Made by a program: the position numbers and the translations under genes
Source of the DNA: Actinernus sp. WN-2022
Lineage: Eukaryota > Cnidaria > Anthozoa > Actiniaria > Actinernidae
Assembly: GCA_030867875.1 (NCBI GenBank)
Contig: JAOWCC010001751.1
Location: forward strand, 25,970,369 to 26,034,368
Reading direction: 5' to 3'
Length of the DNA: 64,000 nt
The notes under the pieces: generated by a model
What the model saw: the letters and a program-made list of their open reading frames with translations, nothing else
The model's database searches: none
Told to the model about the DNA's origin: nothing
Shown: positions 26,668 to 38,096 of the stretch, piece after piece
Layout: each line of letters starts with the position of its first letter
Position numbering within the stretch: position 1 is the first letter of the stretch

Positions 26668-28850
26668 TAGGCCTTTTGCATCAATTGATCACGTGACGAT
26701 TTTCCCATAGCAACGTAGCCATTCTAACATTCCTTGACAACAGAGAGAGCGCGAGAGACGCCAGCGTGAAACCTCAATACTAGAAGTTCTGCCGGTTCCT
26801 TTGTTATTCGTTTTAGCTTTAAATCTTAAAGTTCAGTGTTAGAGGATTTTAAGAGCCGTAAGACGATCGGAAATAGCTTTCTGAAGCCAAAACCGAACCG
26901 GACTCTGTGAGTTACTCGCAACATGATGGTGGCCTCAACAGACGGTAAGAAGCTGACTTCGGGAATGTACTTTTCTTCCACGCTTTAAATCGTTTTTTTG
27001 TTCTAGAAAAAATATCTGATGACAGGAGATGTATCCTGATTTAATACTCTACCATAGCCGAGGAGATGCTAGGAGACGCTGGTGTTGTATAAACTGTAAC
27101 GCGCTACCACTGTTGCGTGCCACAAATATGCAGTGGTGATTCACGCTACAACGATGGACTTTCCTTTCATCGCAAAAATTCCCCGGTAAAGACATGGGAT
27201 TAAGGTCTCAGTGGATCACCAAAATTCGAAGTAACGAGGAGCTTTATTTCAATATTACCGAACTCTAGTGTTGCTGGTGATTTGAAAAAAAGAGAACCTG
27301 TCACATAGGAAAACCAGCTATTCAACAACCTATATCAAGTTGTTATTCGTACATCAGTTTATAATATCCCTGTAGCTATGGTAGAGCACACCGCGGCAAA
27401 ACGGTATGCTCCGCTGGCCAAAAGAATGAAGGCTCTGCTATCAAATACAAATTACCGAAGGTTTCAACTTTTTTAGTAAATAATTTTATAACTTAGTAAA
27501 CTCACAGTGAATTACAAATTAAGAAAACTTCAACCTGTTAAAGTCTTAGGCTTATCTTTTAAGTAGTTTTCTTATTTTTTGACAAAACAGTTCACAAATG
27601 GATACTTTTAAGCAGAAATTTTAAAATCACGGGTATGTGCTTGTTGTTTCATTTCAGTTTTCGCGGGAAACTGGGGGTGGCCGCGCCGACAAGAAATAGC
27701 AAATGCGCGTAACGTTCTGCCGCGGTGTAATGGTAGAGTAACATACATCATTCTCCTGTCATCACATAATTTTCTAGAACATAAAGACGATTTAAAGCGT
27801 GGAAAAAAAGTACATTCCCGAAGTCAGCTTATTACCGGCGCCGGCTGTTGTCTGTTGAGGCACAGGCAGCCCACACTCGACATATATTTCCCGCTTTTTG
27901 GGTTACCTGTGGTATGTTTCATAAGCGATCTCGGAAGAGTTTATATAATTGCTCCTTGTGAATTCTCTTTTCCGATTCCTACGAAATAAATCTTCAATAA
28001 TAAAAGATTGATACTTAATGAAGTCGTGTGAGTGGTTTTGGGGTGATTTGGGGACTTCTAAAGCAGTTTATTAGGCCTCGAGGTTTTGACGGTTGGCCGC
28101 GTGTCTACCTCAAAAAGACACAAATATACACAAGGTATGCAGCTTCGAGGCGCTTTTCATCGATGTGACCTCACTCGCCGCCGAAATTCGACAAGAAATT
28201 CAAATCGATTTCGCCGCCGCTTTCGGCAGACAAATCCAGAGATGTGTAAGCACTTCTCATCTACGTTTCAGGCCAAACGACGTGAAAACGGCCTGGAAAA
28301 TAAATTCCGAATTCAAAATATTTCTCTCTGTATACGATCTGCAGATTGATCGGTCCACAAATCAGCGGTAGACATCGCAGGCGGTGCTTTCAAGATGCAG
28401 TTGCCATGCCCACGTATCAATCTATCTTTTATTATTGAAGATTTATTTCGTAGGAATCGGAAAAGAGAATTCACAAGGAGCAATTATATAAACTCTTCCG
28501 AGATCGCTTATGAAACATACCACAGGTAACCCAAAAAGCGGGAAATATATGTCGAGTCTGGGCTGCCGGTGGTTGAGGCCGCCATCATGTTGCGAGTAAC
28601 TCGCAGAGTCCGGTTCGGTTTTGACTTCAGAAAGCTATTTCTGATCGAATTACGGCTCTTAAAATCCTGTAACACTTAACTTTAAGATTTAAAGCTAAAT
28701 AGTTCTGATAAATTTGGGCTGAAAACGAACAACAAAGGAACCGGCAGAACTTCTAGTATTGAGGTTTCACGCTGGCGTCTCACGCTCTCTCTGTTGTCAA
28801 GGAATTGCTATGGGAAAATCGTCACGTGATCAATTGATGCAAAAGGCCTA
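26668..28850. mobile_element. nested inverted-repeat mosaic
   Basis: Three inverted-repeat pairs interlock. Outer arms are 26668-26942 and about 28571-28850. The pair 26944-27058 / 27730-27834 lies inside. The pair about 27860-28008 / 28425-28560 follows. The segment beside the outer arm (CCTCAACAGAC) reappears at about 27848, so the structure arose from repeated copying of one palindromic unit. Two overlapping frames at 28086-28371 in the last spacer have no recognisable domain. Confidence 0.75.
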
Positions 28851-28855
28851 CTGGA

Positions 28856-29623
28856 CCAAAATGGTTGTCCTTAACAAAAATACTAATATAAGTGTATACT
28901 GTAAGTAATGTTTTGTGGAATAATGCTAATGTCAATACTTAAAATTATGAGATGTTGTCCAAAATATATTTTCTGATTGGCCTGAGCCCCAAGACATCTG
29001 AAAAATGTATTTTGACCGCAATGATATGATAAGAAATATAGCTGAAGAATATATTTGTCTATTTTAGGATGGTAATGAACAAATATATATTGCGCCCTCG
29101 AGTTTATATATCTGATAAAACACTGCTGCTCGTTTATTAAACTATACATAAAACACGATGGGCATTTGAGACCATGAGAGAAATGTCAAAACACAAGCCG
29201 ATCGAAGGCGCGTACTTTCAACATTTCTCGAGTGTTCTCAAATAACCAGTGTTTTATGATAGTATAAAACATGGATTTAAGGCTTCTTTATCTGTTTTAT
29301 AACATAGATTTCACACGCGCGATGAAAGGAACGGCCAGTTGACATCAATAAAACACGGCAAGCCATGTTATATACTCTGATAAAACATGGCTTTTTAGCC
29401 AATCAGAGCGCGCGTACTATCGTACCCATATTATAATTTCTGGTATGCCATTCTGGTTAAAACATTTTTCAAATGTCTTGGGGGTCAAGCCAATCAGAAA
29501 AATAATATAGTTTGGAGAACGTTCCATTATTATTGTATAAGTATTGATATTAGCATTATTCCATGAAAAGGTACTTACAGTATATACTTATATTAGTATG
29601 TTTGTCAAGGGCAACCATTTTGG
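28856..29623. mobile_element. fold-back MITE
   Basis: Outer ends CCAAAATGGTTGTCC and GGCAACCATTTTGG, with arms of about 165-190 bp sharing ACTAATATAAGTGTATACTG. The centre carries another palindromic unit with GATAAAACA and CCAATCAGAGCGCGCG. It directly adjoins the nested mosaic. Confidence 0.75.
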
Positions 29624-29856
29624 CATTGACTATATATAATATCTAAGTGGAATAAAATCAGGTGAATTGTCCAATCAATGTGCTCCCTGTAGAAGGATCG
29701 TAAGAGGATTCCAAGTCTGCTCTCCAATACGTAAGAACGTATAATGTGAAGGATTTAGGAGGCAGGCAACTTCTGACAGTCCAATAATATATTTTAAGAC
29801 GTTTCTGTTTCAGCCTTCTTCAATTAAAAAACAAAAACGATGAAAAGCTAAGAATA

Positions 29857-30240
29857 AGGTGAAATATTATAATGGCTGGTAAATATAATAAGTAAAGAAG
29901 CGGTTACGTAATACATAAGTGTAAAAACTGAGAATGTAGAATGTTACGTAATAAATAGTTAAAATGGAACTAATGTAAGACAGCCAGTCGAAAAGCTATT
30001 TAATTAAACCAAGCAATGTAAGATAAAAGTTGTACAGCTGGCAAAAAGTAAATATTATATAACGATTACGTAATCAATAATTAAATGGGATTTAGATCTA
30101 AGAATCGCAGCCATTATAACTTGTCTTAGCATAATTAGAGTTTTTGAACCAGCTTCTCTTCTATTAATCCCATTTAATTATTGATTACGTAACCGCTTCT
30201 TTCTCATTATATATACCAGCCATTATAATATTTCACCTTA
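29857..30240. mobile_element. inverted-repeat MITE
   Basis: AAGGTGAAATATTATAATGG and its inverted copy at 30219-30240 form the ends; GAAGCGGTTACGTAA is repeated inside both arms. Confidence 0.65.
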
Positions 30241-30600
30241 GGCTTAGCAACACATTCCCAAAGTTTTGATGCTGTGTTCTGGCCTTTGGACGATAGAAAT
30301 TGTTATTAGCTGAATATCTAGTATTATAGCTGTTGACATTTGATATCGGTGTAAGGAAGTCATGAAATATCGCGGGGCTACTAGATTGGTTATTAGGCAG
30401 TTTATGGACAAAAGCAGCAATCTTTAATTTAACATTATTGTCAAAGTTAAGAATGTCGAGGATCTTAAAATAGTTGTTTGGAGACTCCCTATTACTTGCA
30501 TAGAAAATACTGCGAATGCATTTATTTTGCTTGGTACAGAATTTTGTTAAATTAGTTGGAGTAAACGAATGATCACGACAAAAATAAACGAATGTCTCTT
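30235..30600 (-). pseudogene. LINE reverse transcriptase C-terminal fragment
   Basis: A minus-strand frame contains the typical tail of LINE ORF2: LTKFCTKQNKCIRSIFYASN, NNYFKILDILNFD, FVHKLPNNQ and a final NTRYSA...YRPKARTQHQNFG segment. The frame runs on upstream to 30835 without homology I can recognise. It is a truncated, dead LINE piece. Confidence 0.6.
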
Positions 30601-30835
30601 TACTTCCGGTAATTATTTTCTTTTTCTTTTTAATCAACATAACTTTGAAACAGTTGATACAAGAAGTACATGTAAAAGGTATCTTACGACAAACATGCGG
30701 TTTTGCCATCTGATAATGAAAAAGTGGCCAACGAATTAAGAACACATGTCCATAATAACTGTATGATGTCTGAAATTTATTCTCTTTCAGGCCATAAAAT
30801 ATGGGATCCATTAAGATGTACACTGTTGAAGCCAA

Positions 30836-31594
30836 AAGACAAACAGAGATGGAGGAAATTGATCTTAGCTTGAGAATAAAATATAAGTACCGCTACACTA
30901 TAGCTAATAGCTAATAGTGTTATTTTAGTTTTGTCAGCAGGAGACTCTTAACCATTTAACTTTGGAACAAGATGGGCTCATAAATAACTGTTTTCCTTCT
31001 CAGTTCGGCTTGATCTGTCATGGAAAACGATACTAGTAAATGCGAACACATAAAGACAACGCAATCCAGGAGTGGAATAGAAACTTGATTGTCTCTATTT
31101 CTTTTCTTATTATGTACTATTTATAAAATGAGAGGCCGTGTATCGGAAGATATAGATCCTGTAGATCCGAGCCCTTCGGACTCGAATTTTATAAATTACT
31201 ACTAAAACTTCAAGATGTAGAGTCATGTTGTTCAGTTATTTTGGCGATACGACTTATTTTGGCCGAGAAAATCAGTTTAAAAAAAGTTAAAGTTTGTGTA
31301 AATGAAACAGTTCTATATCACATTTATAAACACCCTTGACTTAAACATTCATTTCTTTTGTTTTTTTCCTCATGAATAATTATTTATGAGTTTTAGAAAT
31401 AAGTATTAATTAATGTATCAGTGCAGTAAACCTCGAGTTTCACTAGCAACCGCAGACGCAGTGAATGCATTGATCATCAGCGGCGCTTGTTCTTCCACAG
31501 ATGTGATTACTGCGTCTGCGTGCGTATATTCAGCCTTATGCCAGTGCTGGGCTAAACACTCGAACATTTCCACTGTTGATCATTTACTATTTTA
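30836..31594. other. intergenic, no gene seen
   Basis: AT-rich; no frame, RNA or strong repeat recognised. Confidence 0.5.
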
Positions 31595-32065
31595 GCACCA
31601 CATATTGGACGATGTTGGGCCAATATATTTTGTTGGATGAAAGCCGGTTTCTTTGCCATTAAATATTTCGCCCAACAAAATGGATATTGAGGGGCCGGGG
31701 GAGGGACTGTGTACATTTTCAGTATGGTTGAGGGGGAATGTATGTTTTCCTCTTTGCCTGCGAGGGGGTATACATGTTGTTTAATGGTTCCTCCATGGCA
31801 TAACCAGCCCCCCCCCCCCTCCACCCCCCCGGTCTGGTGTAATTAATGAACTAGCCAAGCCATTGATGGTCAATGATTGTCTTGTATGAACTCCAGCATG
31901 GAGGTTCAGTTTGCATTAAGTAAGTCTTGAGTATAGAACAATGACATCCAATCCCATGCTGATTTTGTAGATAAACATCCTGCCTAGCTATATGTTCAAG
32001 CCTTTATTAATAAGCGATAAATTCTCAGCTGCAGCTACCAATACGCCACTACTACTCAAGCCAAC
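31595..32065. repeat. left part of a 15-kb-spaced inverted duplication
   Basis: Segments 31595-31680 and 31889-32052 recur in inverted orientation and matching order at about 47207-47320 and 46690-46836 (for example CCAATCCCATGCTGATTTTG / CAAAATCAGCATGGGATTGG). A G-run/C-run tract lies between them at about 31692-31832. Confidence 0.75.
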
Positions 32066-32309
32066 TAAAGCCTGGAATTTCATGGAAGCGAGGCTAAATT
32101 AAAAAATACAGCACAGACGTCCCAGTCCAAATATTTATCGAAAGTGTCATATTTGCATGTTTTGACGAATTACGTACATTGGTGATGGTTTAGTTACTGG
32201 GGTTTCATTGAAATATGCGGTGGTGGGGATCATAGATAAGTAAAATCAAAATTAGCTTTCTGTTTTCTTGCATTGAGGGTCACGGAATCATGTTTGGGCC
32301 GGTAGACTA

Positions 32310-33149
32310 CAGTCAACTCTCGTTATAGCGGACACCCTCGGGACCGTGATTTGGTGTCCGTAATAGCGAGAGTCCGCAATAGTGGGGTGCGAGAAAAAAA
32401 ACGTTATACAGCGTGAAAATGTTTATTTACGCACATGTAGTGGATAACACTGTTAACTGACCAATTTTTCACAATCTTACGAGTCTTGAGAGCTTTTATA
32501 ACAAAGTAATGATCACATGCGTGTTCTTGAACTGTAATTTTCTGTATTGTACTGAGATTGATTTAGTTTAAACGCTTATCGTTTCGCACAAGCATGCTCT
32601 AAGGATCTATGAAAGCGTTGACAAGTCATACGTTCCGTGTAACCTGCGTTCAGTCAGTCAGACCGAGATATCCAAGTCATTCTTTCACGAAAAAGTGTCC
32701 GATGCTGCTCTGTGACTTTCTGCATTTGGCAGCAGTTTCACTAACTTTCTCCCCAAGCCTGTTAAACTTTCTTGCAAATGCAAATTGACCGCGCTCTAGA
32801 AGAAACAACGTTATTGACATTTAGTCCCCAAATGTTCACTAAGGTGGAGCGTTTACAGAGGGATATTGTTACATTACGGCAATCAACTAATTGTAGCTGA
32901 GATTGTTTAGACTGTGGGAAGGTTTGGAAGGACACATGTCCGGACAAGTAAGAACATATATTTGAAGGCCTGGGTGTCCGCTATAACGAGAGCCGAAACT
33001 TACAATAAAAATGTTACGGTGGGACCGTGTGAAGTATCCGCATGAGTCCGCAATAGCGCGAGTTATTCTCGGTCAAACCTCTTTATCTTTTGCCGGGGAT
33101 CTGTCTGCTGTCCGTAATAGCGGGGTGTCTGCAAGGCGAGAGTTGACTG
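32310..33149. mobile_element. pogo/Tigger-like MITE
   Basis: Ends CAGTCAACTCTCGTTATAGC and AGGCGAGAGTTGACTG, flanked by TA on both sides (32308-32309, 33150-33151). GTCCGTAATAGCG-type subrepeats recur inside both ends. No transposase frame is present, so it is non-autonomous. Confidence 0.85.
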
Positions 33150-33416
33150 TATTATGCTTTAAGGCGAAATTATGCAAAATAGGTCACGTGACTTCGAATA
33201 TTATCTCCTTAACCAATAAACATAGTCCAGGTGCTAAATCGTCGTCATCCCCGCAGAGTGTAGTCTAAATGCGTGGAAAGTATCATGTTTCCTGTTTTCC
33301 TCTTTTGTTTAATCTTCTGACGAAAAAATAAAGTTGTATAGCATCCCTGTGCAAATTAAGGCACGTTTTAGTTATGTTTTTGTTGCGGGCAAAAATTCCA
33401 GGCCTAATATAAATGA

Positions 33417-33711
33417 GCTTTACGGTATCAACGGTCCAACAAGGACTGGCCTTTGACTACCCTGGATCAGAGGTTGGAAATCCGCTTCTCCTAGCTTATA
33501 ATATCGACAACGTAGCTCACAATATATTTTCAACACGGCTGCGACTCTTTTACGTCAGCGACTCGGTCTGACGTAAAAGAGGTCTCGCTTCGCTCAACGG
33601 CTAAGACGTCTCGCTTCGAGCCTCTGGCATCCAGGTTAGCCTTTGACACGAAATCATAGAAAGAAAAATTGGATCGTGATAAAGTAAAAAGGGATAATTA
33701 TGCGGCTTAAC
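33417..33711. repeat. GPCR 5' flank shared with an inverted copy at 46590-46690
   Basis: 33417-33443 and 33650-33711 match the inverted sequence at 46595-46690, including the GPCR ATG and its next three codons (MRLN in both, with one synonymous change). The 205 bp between the two pieces here are an insertion. Confidence 0.75.
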
Positions 33712-34770
33712 GCATCTGAAATACGTCTTGACCTTTACAGACTTGGGATGGCCTTGAAATCTAGAGGAAGTACAATCACCGTTGTGGAGTTTCTAGTTAT
33801 GTTTCTTATAATAACTGTTGCCATCAGTGGAAACACTCTGGTTTGTGTAGCAATCTATAGACAGCCACGGCTACGAGTAACTACCAACTACTATATCGTG
33901 GCCCTGGCCGTGTTTGATGTCCTCATCGCCACTCTAACTATGACACTCACCCTCGGTGTAATCATCAAAGGAAGATGGGTGTACGGTCATGTTGTATGTC
34001 AAGTACAAGGACTGGCTGTCCCTACTCTTGGGCTTTGCTCTATTATCATCATGACTTTGATCTCCTTGAACCGCTATGTCAAAGTCATTAAACCCGCTCG
34101 ATATAACAGGTACTTCTCTCCAAAGAAAACCATCGCATCGATCATTAGCGCATTTCTCTTCGGCCTCGTAGGAAGCCTTATAATCAACACAAAATTTTAT
34201 TTTCACCCTGGAAAGCTATTCTGCATTTACGATATCGATAATATTTCTTATGCTAATTTTGTTGTAGTTGTAGTAGTTTGGTTTATCATGCCATTTTCCA
34301 TAATCGTCCTTTGCTATTTGAAAGTTTATTTGAAAATTCGAGAGCACAAGAAGCGGATTTCAAGTGTGAGACTGAGGGCAAAGGGAGAACAAGGCCCAAA
34401 CATCATGGACATCAACACCACTAAAGCTCTGTTTGCTGTACTGCTCGCGTTTTGTCTCTGCTACCTTCATATTCCTGTGATTGATTTGCTCTCTACCTTT
34501 CTCCCCCGGTTTCCTCGACAAGTATACGTGTACTATACGTTCATGGGCAGTGTATCGAGCGCTGTTAACCCTATCATCTACAATGCTATGAATAGCACAT
34601 TCAAGACTGAATTCAAAAGGATTTTGGCATGTTTACACACGCGCTCTAGTTCTGTGAGTTCTCAGTTTACGACAAACTTGGCAGATCATAACACTAACAA
34701 CAGGAAACAAACATCGAAGTGTGTTTACCCTAACTCCATTCTTCAGCTAGCTGAAGACATTGGATCTTGA
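33700..34770 (+). CDS. intronless class A (rhodopsin-like) GPCR
   Basis: A 356-residue seven-helix receptor. It has GN at 44-45 (helix 1), Asp73 in LAVFDVLIA (helix 2) and Cys100 at the top of helix 3 with Cys175 in loop 2 as the likely disulfide. NRY at 124-126 replaces DRY, a helix 6 CYLHIP lacks the usual Trp of CWxP, and NPIIY lies at 290-294 (helix 7). N4 could be glycosylated. The pattern resembles the large melatonin/amine-like orphan families of cnidarians; the ligand is unknown. NRY and the missing Trp suggest altered activation. Single-exon structure is usual in that expansion. Frame intact. Confidence 0.88.
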   Translation: MRLNASEIRLDLYRLGMALKSRGSTITVVEFLVMFLIITVAISGNTLVCVAIYRQPRLRVTTNYYIVALAVFDVLIATLTMTLTLGVIIKGRWVYGHVVCQVQGLAVPTLGLCSIIIMTLISLNRYVKVIKPARYNRYFSPKKTIASIISAFLFGLVGSLIINTKFYFHPGKLFCIYDIDNISYANFVVVVVVWFIMPFSIIVLCYLKVYLKIREHKKRISSVRLRAKGEQGPNIMDINTTKALFAVLLAFCLCYLHIPVIDLLSTFLPRFPRQVYVYYTFMGSVSSAVNPIIYNAMNSTFKTEFKRILACLHTRSSSVSSQFTTNLADHNTNNRKQTSKCVYPNSILQLAEDIGS

Positions 34771-34920
34771 AACGAGATAGTGCGGCCTGCATGAGTGACC
34801 CTTTAGCAAAATGATATCACACTTAGCACTTTATGGCCTAGTTCAATTTAGACGCTTGTTTTAACGATAAACATAAAGACTTTTGCTTCCTCTCCTTTCT
34901 CCTACATGTATTTATAAAAA

Positions 34921-34970
34921 CCTCGTCCCCAGGGTCTTCTCGGTCAGATCCAAGATGGCGGCGTCACGTA
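34921..34970. repeat. CCTCGTCCCCAGGGTCTTCTC repeat fragment
   Basis: More than 40 bp match, inverted, 42349-42390 (TCTTGGATCTGACCGAGAAG). A third relative lies at about 60745-60895. It is one end of a dispersed MITE family containing AAGATGGCGGC. Confidence 0.7.
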
Positions 34971-35530
34971 TTCTGAAATATGCATTAAGGACTGTCTGGC
35001 TTAAAGCCAATAAATTAAGTTTGAACGTCGCTAAAACTGAATTCTTGTTGATAGGTTCGAGACAGAGATTGGCCAGAGTAAATGATAAAATTAATATTTA
35101 TATTGACAACAAGAATATTTAGAGGGTCGGGACGACAAAATATCTGGGCGTTATTTTTGACGAATGCCTCTCTTGGACGAGTCACGTCGAGTATATCGTA
35201 AATAAAATTTTATCTGGCCTTGGTTCCCTTAAGAGAATGAAGCCCTTTGTACCAAAGGACATTCTAATAACTATTTATAAGACTATAGTTATGCCTCATT
35301 TCGAATACTGTTCGCCAGTTTGGGACATCGTAAACAAATAAATGATTGAGAAATTACAAAAGCTACAGAATAGAGCAGCCCGAATTATTTCGTGATTGCC
35401 ATTTGATACTAGCAGAGTCATTTTATTGGAGTCTCTAAACTGGTTGAATATTTCTGAACGCCATAATGAGCTAAAAGTTATTACTATGTTTAAAGTCTTG
35501 AACGGTTTACTACCGTTTACTAGCTCTTAT
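34971..35530 (+). pseudogene. LINE reverse transcriptase thumb/C-terminal fragment
   Basis: Reading frame pieces WLKANKLSLNVAKTEFLLIG, YLGVIFDECLSWTSHVEY, YKTIVMPHFEYCSPVWD and KLQNRAARIIS are those of a CR1/L2-type RT, interrupted by stops at about 35120, 35341 and 35393. It is 5'-truncated and dead. Confidence 0.8.
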
Positions 35531-35582
35531 AGATTAGAATAGAGGAAAAGATAAAATAAAACTGAGAAAGGAGAAAAAGAAT

Positions 35583-35660
35583 AACTGGCTTCTGTGGAAT
35601 CGAACTCCTAATCGTTGGATTCGAGGCGCGCGCTCTAAACCACTTTACCATAGAGCCGAT
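35583..35660 (-). repeat. tRNA-like sequence, probable SINE head or tRNA pseudogene
   Basis: The minus strand has a good A box (TGGTAAAGTGG inside a perfect GCTCTA/TAGAGC arm) and a B box-like AGTTCGATTCC about 33 nt later, as in RNA polymerase III promoters of tRNAs. The acceptor stem does not pair well, so a functional tRNA is unlikely. Confidence 0.5.
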
Positions 35661-36237
35661 TCGCCTGTAGACAAATTTCAAAATAAGGTATATAATATAT
35701 AAGTTCTGAGCCCGTGATCGTTGGGAACTAGCCGTCGTCAAGCGTTGTCAACTTGTTTGAAATTGTAGCCACGCGATTGGCTACTCAGTACAATAGGCGG
35801 CACGTTAGACCCCATTTTATTGACTGTCAGGCCTCTGCCGGAAAGAGGAATTTTGACAGCATGCCCGAATTACGGCTAACACGTAGTTTCTGACGAAGAA
35901 TGAGAGGGCTTTTTCAAAGAAATGAGAACATTTGGAAGAGTTAGGACAATGATTTCTCAAGTCTGAAAACTTCTGGGGTAAGAAAAACTATCTACCTTTC
36001 ACCTGACGGAGGAAATTACGCCGATCGGACGGGTTTTCGTGAGAAAAATCGGCCTCAAGTGCCTCGTGGTTTGAATTTGAGTGTGCAGCCTTTCCTTTCT
36101 TTTAGACAGAGAAGAGAGAAAAACCCAAAGTGAGAGAAATGCCCCATAACCGCCATTTCTAGACCCCAGAGAAACAACAGGACAACAACAAACTCTTAAG
36201 GTAAGTTTATTTTCTTTATCTGAGAATTTTGTGAAAT

Positions 36238-36322
36238 AATAGTGTAATATTCCGCCCTGGGTATTGTTATTAATGACATGTAAATAAGGTATGGAGAATC
36301 GGTCTGGCCTGGGACAAGCCCT
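36238..36322 (-). repeat. direct repeat B2 candidate of the minus-strand YR element
   Basis: 85 bp nearly identical to 36509-36593 (TATTCCGCCCTGGGTATTG...). Placement beyond the recombinase gene fits the B1-A2-B2 tail of Ngaro-type split direct repeats. Confidence 0.6.
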
Positions 36323-36508
36323 AACCAAAGCGAAGGAGTAGTCACGTATGTCGAAACCCGTCTTCCTCGCTGGGAGGGCGGGCGGGCGGGTTGCTAGCAC
36401 TGTGCACTACGGCGGCCTCGAGTCGAATGAATAGATTGAACCACGTGTATTGTTTTATATCCTAATTACCATATCCCCAGGGCATTTTTAACAATTGAAA
36501 TGGCTTTA

Positions 36509-36593
36509 AATAGTGTAATATTCCGCCCTGGGTATTGTTATTAATGACATGTAAATAAGGTATGGAGAATCGCTCTGGCCTTCCCCAAGCCCT
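36509..36593 (-). repeat. direct repeat B1 candidate of the minus-strand YR element
   Basis: Partner of 36238-36322, offset 271 bp, four to five mismatches. The intervening 36323-36508 would be A2; no A1 partner is found because the 5' end is missing. Confidence 0.6.
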
Positions 36594-36752
36594 GCACTTA
36601 CACTCATAAACACATACTTTATATAGCCATCCTACAATATATTTATTATACTAGAAGGGAATATAGACATGAAAACCTGATATCTCCAACCCTCTTTTCC
36701 CAATCCTTATCTTACCCCTTCAGTATAACACAAATTACTATTCATCACGGTG

Positions 36753-38096
36753 CTAGTCTCCGAAGAGTGGCAAAAATCCATCCAGGTTATTCAAGTTCAT
36801 GTATGTTTTACCGATGTCATAATCCAAATCTGCTAATTGTGCAGCCGCCCCCGCTGGATTTACTACTTGCCGAAGCTTGATATAATGCATGGCCGTCCTG
36901 CTTCTCTTCCAACCTACATGGTCCATAATTTCATGAAGAGAGACCCCTGCAAGAGCCAACGAGATCGCTGCACCGCTGCGAAAACCATGGAGAGTATATA
37001 GCGCTCCCTAGTTAAATGGCCTCGCAACGAATCCGAACTAATATATACATTTAGCCTAGCTTGGGCTGCTTGTGGCTCTAAAGATTTATCGGACACAGCC
37101 CCTGACTTTGTAACAGAGCGAAACAAAAAATCCGACCCTAAGGCGATCCCTAGAGACTTACAAATAGCAAAATACAATTCCAGGCCTTTAACTGGGCATA
37201 CTACTGACTTACTACCTCTTCTAAACGCAAACACATTAGCGTCACCTGACCTAAGCGATTTAGTCCAAACATGATTTAATAATAATCCAGAGTTGTCTGG
37301 AAAGCCCAAAATATCAACAAATCAGCGCCTCGATCGCCTGCAAAGAACATTGCCTTAAACACAGCTTGATCCCGTGCGAATATATAAATCGGCGTGGCGT
37401 CCGTATTTGCACACTGCTTGAGTTGCAAATGAACAAGTTGCGAGAGTTTGATCAAATCCCCAACTAGAAGAGGCTCTGCCTGGTGCGGAACTACTCTAGC
37501 CTTAAGCTGTTCCTCCCTTATGTCTGATAAATAACGTTTAACTGACCGATCCGCGGCCGGATTTCCAACCCCCATAAGGGAATGCCATTCAGAACCTCTT
37601 CCGTTCTCGGCAAAAATTGCACATAACTTTCCTATAAGAGAATCGACCGTTCCATAAACCAAACGCTTAGGACAATGGCACGCCACCACTCGGGTCGTAC
37701 TATTTCCTGACGCAGAGCAATCAGGACCATGAACTCGAGTTCTCCCCCCTCGATCCTTCCAAACAAGAAATGATGACATCTGCTGGTAACGCCGTGGCAA
37801 GGGATCTTGGTGACGACACGCTAGCTAGAAAACTTGCCAGCTCTCGTTCCAGTGCACTCTTCTGACGAACATAGCTTGACGATCCCCGCTGTTGCGCCAG
37901 TTGTTCCAATCGTTCACAAATTACATCCTCTTGTACTTTGACTAATGTCTTTCTTACGCGACTGCTCTTCATCAATCCCAGGAGCCCTCTTTCGCATATA
38001 TCCGCACTGCTGACAAAACCTGAACGTTTCATCATTGGCATACGAACAAGACGGGCATGCAACGAAGGGAATGATTAACTTAGGAATTTTCGGCAA
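36753..38096 (-). pseudogene. tyrosine recombinase of the YR retroelement, frameshifted
   Basis: Pieces in shifting frames: a zinc ribbon CPSCSYANDETFRFCQQCG near 38030-38090, a helical N-terminal domain (37276-37800) with the first catalytic Arg in FARDQAVFKAMFFAGDRGADL, then TLHGFRSGAA (second Arg, near 36975), DHVGWKRS (His) and MHYIKL (nucleophile Tyr, near 36880). These enzymes insert circular cDNA by recombination without target duplication. At least three frame changes break the gene. The zinc ribbon resembles one in the plus-strand element at 55240-55310. Confidence 0.82.

Noticed and set aside
28086..28371. Two overlapping frames of about 90 codons
   Set aside because: They lie in the spacer of a fold-back mosaic, overlap each other and show no domain; kept only as a remark.
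35583..35660. Functional tRNA gene
   Set aside because: A and B boxes are present but the acceptor stem does not pair, so it is reported as a SINE-like or pseudo-tRNA sequence.
35999..36400. Minus-strand frame of 133 codons
   Set aside because: It overlaps the putative A2-B2 repeats of the YR element and has no recognisable domain or codon support.
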